NCBI GenBank assembly: GCA_009837395.1
Contig: VXTP01000016.1
Location: forward strand, 1 to 52,831
From: Gemmatimonadota bacterium
GTDB taxonomy: Bacteria; JAAXHH01
Length of the DNA: 52,831 nucleotides
Direction of reading: 5' to 3'
In this document: positions 14,819 through 22,134 of the stretch, piece by piece
How the letters are laid out: each line of letters opens with the position of its first letter
Numbering within the stretch: position 1 is the first letter of the stretch
Notes under the pieces: model-generated
Seen by the model: only the letters and a program-made list of their open reading frames with translations
Database searches by the model: none
What the model was told of the DNA's origin: nothing
Translations under genes and position numbers: made by a program

Positions 14819-15474
14819 CCCCCACCTTCCTGTTTCGCGTTCCGGACCGTTTCCACGTATTTCCGAGCTGTGTCTGTGAGCACATGCCACTCGCCCGCGG
14901 CCACGGCGGCCTTGTCGACCAGGTTTCCGCCCACGGCCACGGCGCAGGCGCCCGCCCGGATGAAGTCGCCCGCGTTGTCCAGGTCCACCCCGCCCGTGGG
15001 CATGAGATCGATCTGGGGGAGCGGCGCCTTGACGTCCTTGAAATACCGGGGTCCCACCGCCGTTGCGGGGAACACCTTCACGATGTCCGCGCCGCATTCC
15101 CAGGCCGTCAGGATCTCCGTCGGCGTCAATGCGCCCGGGATGACGACCTTGTCATACCGCCGGCAGAGGGTGATGACGTCCGGGTTTAGTGTCGGCGTCA
15201 CGATGTATTCGGCGCCGGCCAGAATCGCCGCCCGGGCCGTTTCGGGGTCCAGCACGGTGCCCGCGCCGAGGAGGATTTCGTCCCCCAGCCGGTTCGCGCA
15301 TTCGCCGATGACATCCAGGGCCCCGGGCGTCGTCATGGTGATCTCGACGGCCCCGATGCCGCCCCTGCCTATGGCCTGGGCGACCTGGACCAGCGCGTCG
15401 GGCCGGTCATCCCTGAGCACCGCAACCACGCCGCAGGCCTTGATGGAAGCGAGGTTCTCAGATCTCGAAGACAT
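14815..15474 (-). CDS. eda: 2-keto-3-deoxy-6-phosphogluconate (KDPG/KHG) aldolase
   Basis: 219 residues, class I aldolase of the Entner-Doudoroff and uronate routes, splitting 2-keto-3-deoxy-6-phosphogluconate to pyruvate and glyceraldehyde 3-phosphate. Motifs: GVVAVLRDDRPD, AVEITMTTPGA with the catalytic glutamate, GAGTVLDPETA, and DIVKVFPATAVGPRY carrying the Schiff-base lysine; LMPTGGVDLDN closes the phosphate site. It lies 19 bases after the cupin gene and overlaps the nucleotidyltransferase. No KDG kinase is in the window. Confidence 0.93.
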   Translation of the reverse strand: MSSRSENLASIKACGVVAVLRDDRPDALVQVAQAIGRGGIGAVEITMTTPGALDVIGECANRLGDEILLGAGTVLDPETARAAILAGAEYIVTPTLNPDVITLCRRYDKVVIPGALTPTEILTAWECGADIVKVFPATAVGPRYFKDVKAPLPQIDLMPTGGVDLDNAGDFIRAGACAVAVGGNLVDKAAVAAGEWHVLTDTARKYVETVRNAKQEGGG

Positions 15475-15493
15475 GGATATACTCCAACGGATG

Positions 15494-15895
15494 TTACTCC
15501 AGGGTGACCTTCACCTTGCGCTCCGGCCGCTCGTGCAGGTGCCCGTGTCCCGTCAACGCCACGCCAAGCCGGATGGACGGCTTGCCGCCCACGGGGAAAA
15601 TGTGATGGAACGTCAGGGCCGGCACGAAGATGAAATCCCCCGCCTTCGCGTGGACGGTCTCGTCACGGCCCTCAATCACCCAGTCGATTTCTCCCTCCAG
15701 CACCAGCCACCACTCGTCGTAATCGTGGCAGTGATTGTCGTTGATCGTGCCCGATTCCTGCCAGATGAACGCCGCGGTCACGTGGTCCGCGGCAACGACG
15801 GCGCAGGAGGCGGGCGGCGGACCGATCCGTTCCTTGATCTCGTCTATATTGATGCGGTTGAGCGCGGCGTGCATGATCGGGTTCGGCGGGGCCAT
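15494..15895 (-). CDS. Small cupin-domain protein
   Basis: 133 residues from ATG 15895, with AAAGGAG seven bases upstream; a TTG one codon earlier is possible. Single cupin barrel with metal-ligand motif 1 as HCHDYDEWWLVLEGEIDW and motif 2 as HAKAGDFIFVPALTFHHIFP. Small cupins next to sugar-acid genes are often isomerases, lyases or metabolite sensors; which applies here cannot be told from sequence. It sits between the dehydratase and the KDPG aldolase. Confidence 0.85.
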   Translation of the reverse strand: MAPPNPIMHAALNRINIDEIKERIGPPPASCAVVAADHVTAAFIWQESGTINDNHCHDYDEWWLVLEGEIDWVIEGRDETVHAKAGDFIFVPALTFHHIFPVGGKPSIRLGVALTGHGHLHERPERKVKVTLE

Positions 15896-15921
15896 CAAGA
15901 TGCTCCTTTGGTGAACCGGGC

Positions 15922-17037
15922 CTACGCGACCCGGTACTTCGATACGGTTTCCTCGTTTACCGTGACGCCCAGCCCGGATCCGTCAGGCACCGCCACAAAT
16001 CCTTCGTCATCGAGGACAAACCGTTCATGGGTCAGTTCGTGCCGCAGCGGCGAATCGGACATGCAGAACTCGAAGACGGACGCATTGGGCAGGGCGGCCA
16101 GGGCGTGCAGCGACGCCGCCATGGTAATGCCGCTCTTGTAACTGTGGTTGACGACCTTGCGGCCGTGCCGGTGGGCGGTCCGGCCGGCCGCGGCCATGGT
16201 CGTGATGCCGCAGCGTCCCGGGTCCGGCTGGATCCAGTCCAGCCCGCCCTCTGTGACCAGCCGTTCGAAGTCCTCGAGCCGGGACTCCGCTTCCCCGGTG
16301 GCGATGGGCACCGGACTCTCCGCGGTCAGCGCGGCATACCCCTCGATGTCGTCCGGATGCAGCGGCTCTTCGATCCAGAAGGGCCGGAACTCGGCGAACT
16401 GCCGGGACCGGGTGAGCGCGGTCTTCCAGTCCCACACCTGGCCGGCGTCGATGAGCACGTCCACCTCATCGCCCGTGCCCCGCCGGGCCTCCCGCACCAG
16501 GGCGACGTCCTGCCCTTCGTCCTTGCCCATGGGGCCCCAGCCGAACTTCACCGCCGTGAATCCCTGATCGGCAAACTTCCGGCCGATCGACCGGGTCGCC
16601 TCGGGCGTGTCGCCGAACAGGACGGAAGCATAGGCCCGGAACCTGTGCTGGTGCGCGCCGCCCAGGAGCTCGTAGACGGGCCGTCCGTTCGCTTTCCCCG
16701 CGATGTCCCAGAGCGCCAGGTTGATCCCGGCCATGGCATGCCGCCCGACGCCCACCCGGCCATAGTAGTTGGCCGACGCCATCATCCGGTCCGTGCAGGC
16801 GTCGATGTCCAGCGGATCGGCGCCGGACAGCGCGTTGGCCAGGCCGTTGCAGATCTGGTGCGACAGCGGCGCGTCGATGACGGCCTTGACCACGGTGGGA
16901 CACGAATCGACTTCGCCCCAGCCTGTTACGCCTTCGTCCGTTTCGATTTTGATCAGGCAGGTATCCTGCGTGCCGTCACAGGCCTCCGTCACCTGGGGCA
17001 GCCGCAGGACCAGGGCGGAAACCTCGACGATCCGCAC
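15922..17037 (-). CDS. Mandelate racemase/muconate lactonizing-family sugar-acid dehydratase
   Basis: 371 residues, enolase superfamily. The capping domain is about residues 1-120, then the barrel. Metal ligands appear as VLIDAG, WIEEPL and IATGEAES; AVKFGWG matches the catalytic lysine region at the end of strand 2; VVNHSYKSGI supplies the histidine. This pattern fits acid-sugar dehydratases that make 2-keto-3-deoxy acids, which the adjacent aldolase family can cleave after phosphorylation. Start GTG 17037 has AAAGGAGGT eight bases before it. It is the first gene of the minus-strand run. Confidence 0.88.
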   Translation of the reverse strand: MRIVEVSALVLRLPQVTEACDGTQDTCLIKIETDEGVTGWGEVDSCPTVVKAVIDAPLSHQICNGLANALSGADPLDIDACTDRMMASANYYGRVGVGRHAMAGINLALWDIAGKANGRPVYELLGGAHQHRFRAYASVLFGDTPEATRSIGRKFADQGFTAVKFGWGPMGKDEGQDVALVREARRGTGDEVDVLIDAGQVWDWKTALTRSRQFAEFRPFWIEEPLHPDDIEGYAALTAESPVPIATGEAESRLEDFERLVTEGGLDWIQPDPGRCGITTMAAAGRTAHRHGRKVVNHSYKSGITMAASLHALAALPNASVFEFCMSDSPLRHELTHERFVLDDEGFVAVPDGSGLGVTVNEETVSKYRVA

Positions 17038-17087
17038 GCGAACGACCTCCTTTGGCCCTCATCCCGGCAACATAGAATCACGTCGGT

Positions 17088-17116
17088 AATGTGTGGGACG
17101 ACACGGGGGGTGTCAA
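17088..17116 (-). promoter_or_regulatory. Possible promoter for the sugar-acid gene cluster
   Basis: Perfect TTGACA (17116-17111 on minus), 17-base spacer, weak CACATT (17093-17088). It would start transcription about 44 bases before the dehydratase GTG. Confidence 0.4.
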
Positions 17117-17214
17117 GGGGAGATGCCCCTGGATAGGCGGCGGGACGCAAGCCCCCGGACAACCTGCCAGAACGCAGGTTTTGCGCGGTCTGAATCCGCC
17201 GGGGAGAACGCCCC

Positions 17215-17262
17215 GGTGACGCCCACGAGAACGCCCACGGTGACGCCCACGAGAACGCCCCC
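17215..17262. repeat. 24-bp direct duplication
   Basis: GGTGACGCCCACGAGAACGC plus four more bases at 17215 is repeated at 17239, with a truncated third unit (GTGACGCC) following. Confidence 0.9.
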
Positions 17263-17290
17263 GTGACGCCCCGGAACCGGGAAATAAACC

Positions 17291-17319
17291 TTGACACCTC
17301 CGCGCGTCCGCTTGCACTT
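17291..17319 (+). promoter_or_regulatory. Possible promoter of the oligopeptide-permease operon
   Basis: Perfect -35 TTGACA at 17291 with a poor -10 (GCACTT) after 17 bases. If used, the whole 10-bp-period array would lie in a 5' leader of about 235 nt. Confidence 0.3.
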
Positions 17320-17370
17320 TGGGGGCTGGATTAACGGCATTCCCGCTCACTTTGCGAACCGGCGGCCTTG

Positions 17371-17525
17371 CTTGGCCTTGCCTGGTCTCGCCTGGCCTCA
17401 TCGGGTCTCAACCGACCTTGCCTGGACCAGGCTGGCTTTGTCTGGCTTTGCCCGGATTCACCCGGCTACATCCGACCTCGTCCGGACTCGTCCGGATTTG
17501 CCCGGATCGGCCCGAACTCGCCCTG
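17371..17525. repeat. Degenerate 10-bp-period tandem array, about 15 copies
   Basis: Consecutive 10-base units such as CCTGGTCTCG, CCTGGCCTCA, TCTGGCTTTG, CCCGGATTCA, TCCGACCTCG, TCCGGACTCG, TCCGGATTTG, consensus roughly YCYGGMYTYG, run without a break in phase for about 155 bases. The period equals about one turn of B-DNA. The array ends about 35 bases before the OppB-type ATG. Units diverge from each other but the period does not slip. Confidence 0.85.
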
Positions 17526-17560
17526 TTTAGCCGCCGCGGCGCATCAGAAAACCCGATCCT

Positions 17561-18493
17561 ATGTTCCGATACATCGTATACCGCATCGTAGGCCTGGTCG
17601 GCGTGCTGTTCCTGGTCACGATCATCACCTTCAGCCTGATGCACGCGGTACCGGGCGGCCCCTTCGACGAAGAGAAGATGCCCCTGTCGGCCGAGGCCAA
17701 GGCGAATATCCTGCGCAAGTACGGACTGGACCGCCCCCTCTACGAGCAGTACGGGCGGTACATGTGGAACGCGCTGCAATTCGATTTCGGCATCCCCTTC
17801 CAGAGTCCGGGCGAGACGGTGACGGACCTGATCGCGCGGACCTGGCCCATCAGCATGCAACTGGGCGGCATGGGCCTGGCCGTGGCCTTCTCCTTCGGCA
17901 TCCTCCTGGGCATCCTTTCCGCCATACGCCAGAACACCTGGGTGGACTACGGTACCACGGTTATCGCCACCCTGGGGATCACTGTGCCCAGTTTTGCCAT
18001 ATCCATACTGTTCATCGTCCTCTTCGCGACCATCTGGAGGGTCCTGCCCACGGGCGGATGGGGCGGGCCGGAGACCTGGATCATGCCGGTGATCGTCTAT
18101 GCCCTGGGGCCCATGGCCATCATCGCCCGCTACACCCGATCGAGCATCCTCGAGAACCTCCGCATGGACTACGTGCGCACGGCGCGGGCAAAGGGACTGA
18201 AGGAGCGCAGCGTCCTGTTCATCCACGTGCTGAAGAACTCCCTGATCCCGCTGCTCACCATCATGGGGCCCATGCTGCCCGGGGTGATGACCGGGTCGCT
18301 CTTCGTCGAAGGCATCTTCCGCATACCGGGACTGGGGCAGTTCTTCGTCACGAGCATCTTCGAGCGGGACTACCCCATGATCATGGCCCTTACCCTGCTG
18401 GTCGCGGTGCTGATCGGATTCGTCTACCTGATTACGGACATCCTGTACGCGCTCGTGGATCCCCGGGTCAGATACGTTCGCGGGAGCAAGTAA
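17561..18493 (+). CDS. Oligopeptide/dipeptide ABC permease, OppB/DppB type
   Basis: 310 residues, six predicted transmembrane helices, starting with [20 protein letters not shown], the DppB/OppB N-terminus. The cytoplasmic coupling loop ([20 protein letters not shown]) carries the EAA-type contact with the ATPase, followed by [12 protein letters not shown]. It forms a heterodimeric channel with the OppC-type protein at 19436. The stop overlaps the ATG of the DUF368 gene (TAATG). No OppD/OppF ATPase gene is in the window, so the energising subunits must be encoded elsewhere. Confidence 0.93.
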   Translation: MFRYIVYRIVGLVGVLFLVTIITFSLMHAVPGGPFDEEKMPLSAEAKANILRKYGLDRPLYEQYGRYMWNALQFDFGIPFQSPGETVTDLIARTWPISMQLGGMGLAVAFSFGILLGILSAIRQNTWVDYGTTVIATLGITVPSFAISILFIVLFATIWRVLPTGGWGGPETWIMPVIVYALGPMAIIARYTRSSILENLRMDYVRTARAKGLKERSVLFIHVLKNSLIPLLTIMGPMLPGVMTGSLFVEGIFRIPGLGQFFVTSIFERDYPMIMALTLLVAVLIGFVYLITDILYALVDPRVRYVRGSK

Positions 18494-19401
18494 TGGACAA
18501 CGGTTCCCCGCGCTCGAAACGGACGTTCCGGGACTACCTGGGCATCTCGGCCCGTGGTTTCTGCATGGGGGTGGCCGATGTCGTGCCCGGCGTGTCCGGG
18601 GGTACGATGGCCTTCATACTGGGCGTATACGAAGAGTTGCTCGATGCCGTGCACGCCGTCAACGCCAGGTTTCTGCGTTCGCTGGTTACCTTCCGGTTCA
18701 GCGATGCCTTCGACGGTTTCCCCCACCGGTTCCTGATCGCTCTCGTCACCGGCATCTTCGTGGCCATTTTCAGCCTGGCCCAGTTTTTTGCCTGGGCGCT
18801 CGAACACCATCCCGTCCACGTCTGGGCCTTTTTCTTCGGACTGGTGCTGGCGTCGATCATCACCGTGCGGGTGAAGGTGTCCCGCTGGACCGTGAAGGAA
18901 GCGCTCGCTCTACTGCTGGCGGCCGTGGCCGCCTTCGTCCTGGTGGGCGCCGTTCCGGTCGATACGCCCTCGGCCGCCTGGTTCGTCTTCCTGAGCGGGG
19001 CGATCGCCATCTGCGCGATGATCCTGCCCGGCATATCGGGCTCGTTCATCCTGGTCATCCTGGGGAAATACCAGTACATGCTCACCGCCGTGGTCGAGCG
19101 TAATTTCCTCCCCATCCTCATCTTCGGGTGCGGCGGGATCCTGGGACTGGTCTTCTTCGCGCGGGTGCTCAGGTGGCTGTTGCGCCGCTACCATGACGTG
19201 ACCGTGGCGGCGCTCATCGGACTCATGGCCGGTTCATTGCGCAAGATCTGGCCGTGGAAGGAAGTTGAGGAAAACGTCCTGCCCGCGTCGCTATCGGGAG
19301 AAGTCCTGCTGTCCATCGGCCTGGGTATCGCAGGCTGCGCGATCGTAGTGATCATCGAGCGGCTCGCGTCGAGGCGATCCGCCGGAGCTACGGAAGACTA
19401 G
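18493..19401 (+). CDS. DUF368 membrane protein (polyprenyl-phosphate translocase family)
   Basis: 302 residues from ATG 18493, overlapping the permease stop. The two inverted halves each carry the family motif: VVPGVSGGTMAFILGVYEEL near residue 30 and ILPGISGSFILVILGKYQYM near residue 175, within eight or more hydrophobic helices. DUF368 proteins have been shown to recycle undecaprenyl phosphate across the membrane (PopT). Lying between OppB- and OppC-type genes is unusual and may mean shared expression only. The 3' end enters a 15-bp triplication. Confidence 0.88.
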   Translation: MDNGSPRSKRTFRDYLGISARGFCMGVADVVPGVSGGTMAFILGVYEELLDAVHAVNARFLRSLVTFRFSDAFDGFPHRFLIALVTGIFVAIFSLAQFFAWALEHHPVHVWAFFFGLVLASIITVRVKVSRWTVKEALALLLAAVAAFVLVGAVPVDTPSAAWFVFLSGAIAICAMILPGISGSFILVILGKYQYMLTAVVERNFLPILIFGCGGILGLVFFARVLRWLLRRYHDVTVAALIGLMAGSLRKIWPWKEVEENVLPASLSGEVLLSIGLGIAGCAIVVIIERLASRRSAGATED

Positions 19402-19434
19402 TACACGGAAGACCAGCACAGGAAAGACCCGTAC
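19390..19434. repeat. 15-bp triplication across the DUF368 stop
   Basis: Three 15-base units beginning ACGGAAGACTAGTAC. The DUF368 TAG lies in unit 1; unit 2 has CAG there; unit 3 gives GGAAAG, which serves as ribosome site for the next ATG at 19436. Confidence 0.88.
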
Positions 19435-19435
19435 C

Positions 19436-20299
19436 ATGACGGAAATCACCCCATACGACGGCGGCCTGTGGCGCGACGCCCTGCGCCGCTTCATGAAGAA
19501 CAAACTGTCCGTCGCCGCGGGCATTATCATCATCGTCATCACCTTCATGGCCGTCTTCGCGCCCTGGGTCTCGCCGTCCCATTATTCCGAGGCCAATTTC
19601 GACGAAGCGTGGCAGTTTCCGTCCTGGACCCACCCCATGGGCACGGACAGCATCGGCCGGGACTACTTCAGCCGGATCGTGTACGGCGCCCGGATCTCGC
19701 TCATCGTGGGGTTCGTCGCGCAGATGATCTCCCTGCTTATCGGCGTGCCGCTGGGCGCCATCGCCGGATTCAAGGGGGGCAAGGCCGATTACATCGTCAT
19801 GCGCCTGGTGGACGTCATGTCGGTCTTTCCCAGCCTGCTCTTCGCCATACTGATCATGGCCTGGCTGGGAAGCGGGTTGAGCAACGTGCTGTTCGCCATC
19901 GGCGTGACCGGCTGGGTGGGCGTATGCCGCCTGGTCCGCGCGCAGTTCCTGTCGCTGCGGGCTTCCGACTTCGTCCGCGCCGCCCGTTCCATGGGCGCCT
20001 CCAACGTGCATACCATCGTGCGCCACATGCTGCCCAACGCCCTCAGTCCCATCATCGTCGGCCTGGCCATGGGCATTCCCCAGGCCATCTTCGCCGAGGC
20101 GGGACTGAGCTTCCTCGGACTGGGCATCAATCCGCCCACGCCGAGCTGGGGCCAGATGGTCAGCAGCCACCTGCCCAACGTGATCTACTACTGGCACCTC
20201 GCCCTCTTTCCGGTATTCATGATCGCCCTGGTCATGCTTGGATTCTCGCTCATCGGCGACGGCCTGCGCGACGCCCTCGACCCGAGGATGAACGAGTAG
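19436..20299 (+). CDS. Oligopeptide/dipeptide ABC permease, OppC/DppC type
   Basis: 287 residues. The N-terminal cytoplasmic tail and first helix (FMKNKLSVAAGIIIIVITFM), then THPMGTDSIGRDYFSRIVYG, the DppC signature, and the coupling loop RAARSMGASNVHTIVRHMLP. C-terminal GLSFLGLGINPPTPSWGQM is characteristic. It pairs with the OppB-type subunit. The start is set by GGAAAG from the 15-bp triplication. The substrate-binding protein gene follows 27 bases later. Confidence 0.95.
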   Translation: MTEITPYDGGLWRDALRRFMKNKLSVAAGIIIIVITFMAVFAPWVSPSHYSEANFDEAWQFPSWTHPMGTDSIGRDYFSRIVYGARISLIVGFVAQMISLLIGVPLGAIAGFKGGKADYIVMRLVDVMSVFPSLLFAILIMAWLGSGLSNVLFAIGVTGWVGVCRLVRAQFLSLRASDFVRAARSMGASNVHTIVRHMLPNALSPIIVGLAMGIPQAIFAEAGLSFLGLGINPPTPSWGQMVSSHLPNVIYYWHLALFPVFMIALVMLGFSLIGDGLRDALDPRMNE

Positions 20300-20326
20300 G
20301 GATTCCCGCCCCATGGCAGGTGCAAC

Positions 20327-22066
20327 ATGCGAAACAATACCGGCATTTCGATGTCAAGGCGTTCGAGCTTACTGATCCTCGTCGCGGCTATAGCCTGGTC
20401 GGCCTACGGCCTGGTCGATACCCTCCTCGCCGACACCGAACCGCGCTACGTCAATTCCATCGGCGTGCCGCTCCCCGGGGACGCCCTTCCACCCGAACAA
20501 CAGGTCATCCGCGTTTTCTCCGAGTCACGGCCCTATAACGAGTGGTTCCGGACGGTTTACAAGGGCGCCGCTGGGAAATACATCATCGCCGAACCCCTGA
20601 CCCGCACCAACCGTAATTTCGAGTTGCGGGGCGGCGCGGCGGAACGATGGGAGGTGTCGGACGACGGGCTGGACTGGACCTTCCACCTGCGGCCGGGGCT
20701 GCAGTGGAGCGACGGCCGGCCGTTGACGGCCCACGACTACGTCTTCTCCCTGCGCCGCGGCGCCGATCCGGAAAACGCCTACGATTTCGGGTGGTATTAC
20801 CAGCCGATCCGGCACTGGCAGGCCGTCGTCGCCCGCACGGTGCCGGTGGACTCCCTGGGGGTGTGGGCTTCCGACGATCTGACCCTTCACATCGCGACCG
20901 AAGAGACCACGCCCCACCTGCCCCTGCTGTTGACTTACTCGTGGGTATCGCCCGAACACACGGTGCGCAAGTATGGCGACACGTGGTCCACCCGGCCGGA
21001 AACCTGCGTGTCTTCCGGTCCCTTCGTCATGGTGGAATGGATAAAAGGCGAGCGGATGGTCTATGAAGCCAATCCCATGTACCGAGGGGTCGACAAGCCC
21101 TACCTGGAGAGGTTGATCTACAAAATGTTCAACCTGACCACGCCGCCTCCGAGGATACCGGCATACGAGGCCGGAGAGATCGATTTCACCGAGGTGGAGA
21201 ACCAGGCGGAACTGGCCCGGCTTCTCTCCGACGACGCATTGAGCGACCAGGTCCATACCTGGCCCAATTTCTGGACCCATTACCTGTTTTTCGACGTCAC
21301 GCAACCGCCCTTCAACGACCGGAGGGTTCGGCTCGCGCTGAGCCTCGCCATCGACCGGGACGCCATATGCCGTTCCGCGCTGAAGGGGTTCGCCATTCCC
21401 GGCTACGCCATGCTGCCGCCCGGATTCCCGGCCTACTCCGACGATGCTTACGCGGAAAGCCAGGGTTATGACCCGGAACGCGCCCGTCAGTTGCTTGCGG
21501 ATGCGGGGTATCCCGATGGTCGCGGCATTCCCGAACTGGACATGTGGCTGCGGAACGAGATCGTCATGCACCGTGACGCGGCGGAGGGGATCCAGGCGAT
21601 GCTGCAGCGGAACCTGAACATAGAGGTCGAAGTACGCAACGTGGAGAACAAGGTCTTCATGGACGGCCTGAACAACCACACCCTGGCCTTCGGAATGGTG
21701 CCCTACGAGTTCGATTTCGTGGATCCCAGCAATCTCCTGGGACTTTGGCGGTCGAATGGGCGGCATAACTGGAACAACGCCGCTTTCGACGAACTGATGA
21801 CCGAGGCCGAGGCCGAGGTCCGGGACCCGCGCCGTCGGATTTCACTGTACAAGGAAGCCGAGAGGCTGCTGGTGGAAGACGTGGCCGGCGTGTTCCTGTG
21901 GCACCGGCAGCGCGCGCAGGTCTGGAAGCCCTACCTGAAAGGATCGGCGCTTGAACCGAACGCGGCGGGTTACCGGACGTGGCGGGGCGACCAGGTGATG
22001 AGTTCCACCATCACTTTCTATCTGGCGGAAGACGAACCGGGACTTGCCCTGCCTGCCCGGAGATAG
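20327..22066 (+). CDS. Oligopeptide-binding protein, solute-binding family 5 (OppA type)
   Basis: 579 residues. An N-terminal hydrophobic segment (about residues 11-30) is a signal peptide or anchor without a lipobox cysteine. Family-5 features: WEVSDDGLDWTFHLRPGLQW, LTAHDYVFSLRR, ALSLAIDRDAICRSALKG and ARQLLADAGYPDGRG. It captures peptides or other oligomers in the periplasm for the two permeases upstream. It is clearly related to the second OppA-type protein at 47625-49394, so the two are likely old paralogues. Confidence 0.93.
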   Translation: MRNNTGISMSRRSSLLILVAAIAWSAYGLVDTLLADTEPRYVNSIGVPLPGDALPPEQQVIRVFSESRPYNEWFRTVYKGAAGKYIIAEPLTRTNRNFELRGGAAERWEVSDDGLDWTFHLRPGLQWSDGRPLTAHDYVFSLRRGADPENAYDFGWYYQPIRHWQAVVARTVPVDSLGVWASDDLTLHIATEETTPHLPLLLTYSWVSPEHTVRKYGDTWSTRPETCVSSGPFVMVEWIKGERMVYEANPMYRGVDKPYLERLIYKMFNLTTPPPRIPAYEAGEIDFTEVENQAELARLLSDDALSDQVHTWPNFWTHYLFFDVTQPPFNDRRVRLALSLAIDRDAICRSALKGFAIPGYAMLPPGFPAYSDDAYAESQGYDPERARQLLADAGYPDGRGIPELDMWLRNEIVMHRDAAEGIQAMLQRNLNIEVEVRNVENKVFMDGLNNHTLAFGMVPYEFDFVDPSNLLGLWRSNGRHNWNNAAFDELMTEAEAEVRDPRRRISLYKEAERLLVEDVAGVFLWHRQRAQVWKPYLKGSALEPNAAGYRTWRGDQVMSSTITFYLAEDEPGLALPARR

Positions 22067-22077
22067 TGAGGCGCGGA

Positions 22078-22125
22078 CCGGAGCGCGGGAGCCGCGGCGA
22101 TCCACGGTTAGCCGGAGCGCGGAAG
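22078..22125. repeat. Duplicated element before the MBL-rhodanese gene
   Basis: CCGGAGCGCGG(G/A)AG occurs at 22078 and 22112 (34-base spacing) in the short intergenic gap. The second copy provides the AGGAG ribosome site of the gene at 22135. Confidence 0.7.
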
Positions 22126-22134
22126 GAGTCCGAC

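Larger units (their letters stand above)
17038..17560. other. 523-bp divergent intergenic region, no gene seen
   Basis: Lies between the minus-strand sugar-acid cluster and the plus-strand oligopeptide-permease operon. It holds two outward TTGACA boxes (17116-17111 minus; 17291 plus), a 24-bp duplication (17215-17262) and a long 10-bp-period array (17371-17525). Open frames across the array exist only because the repeat lacks stops; they have no family resemblance. Confidence 0.8.

Noticed and set aside
17371-17525. CRISPR array
   Set aside because: Units are 10 bases, contiguous, without spacers, and no cas gene is present.
17368-18492. Long upstream extension of the DUF368 frame through the 10-bp array and opposite frame of oppB
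   Set aside because: The extension overlaps a clear permease gene; the true start is the ATG coupled to its stop at 18493.
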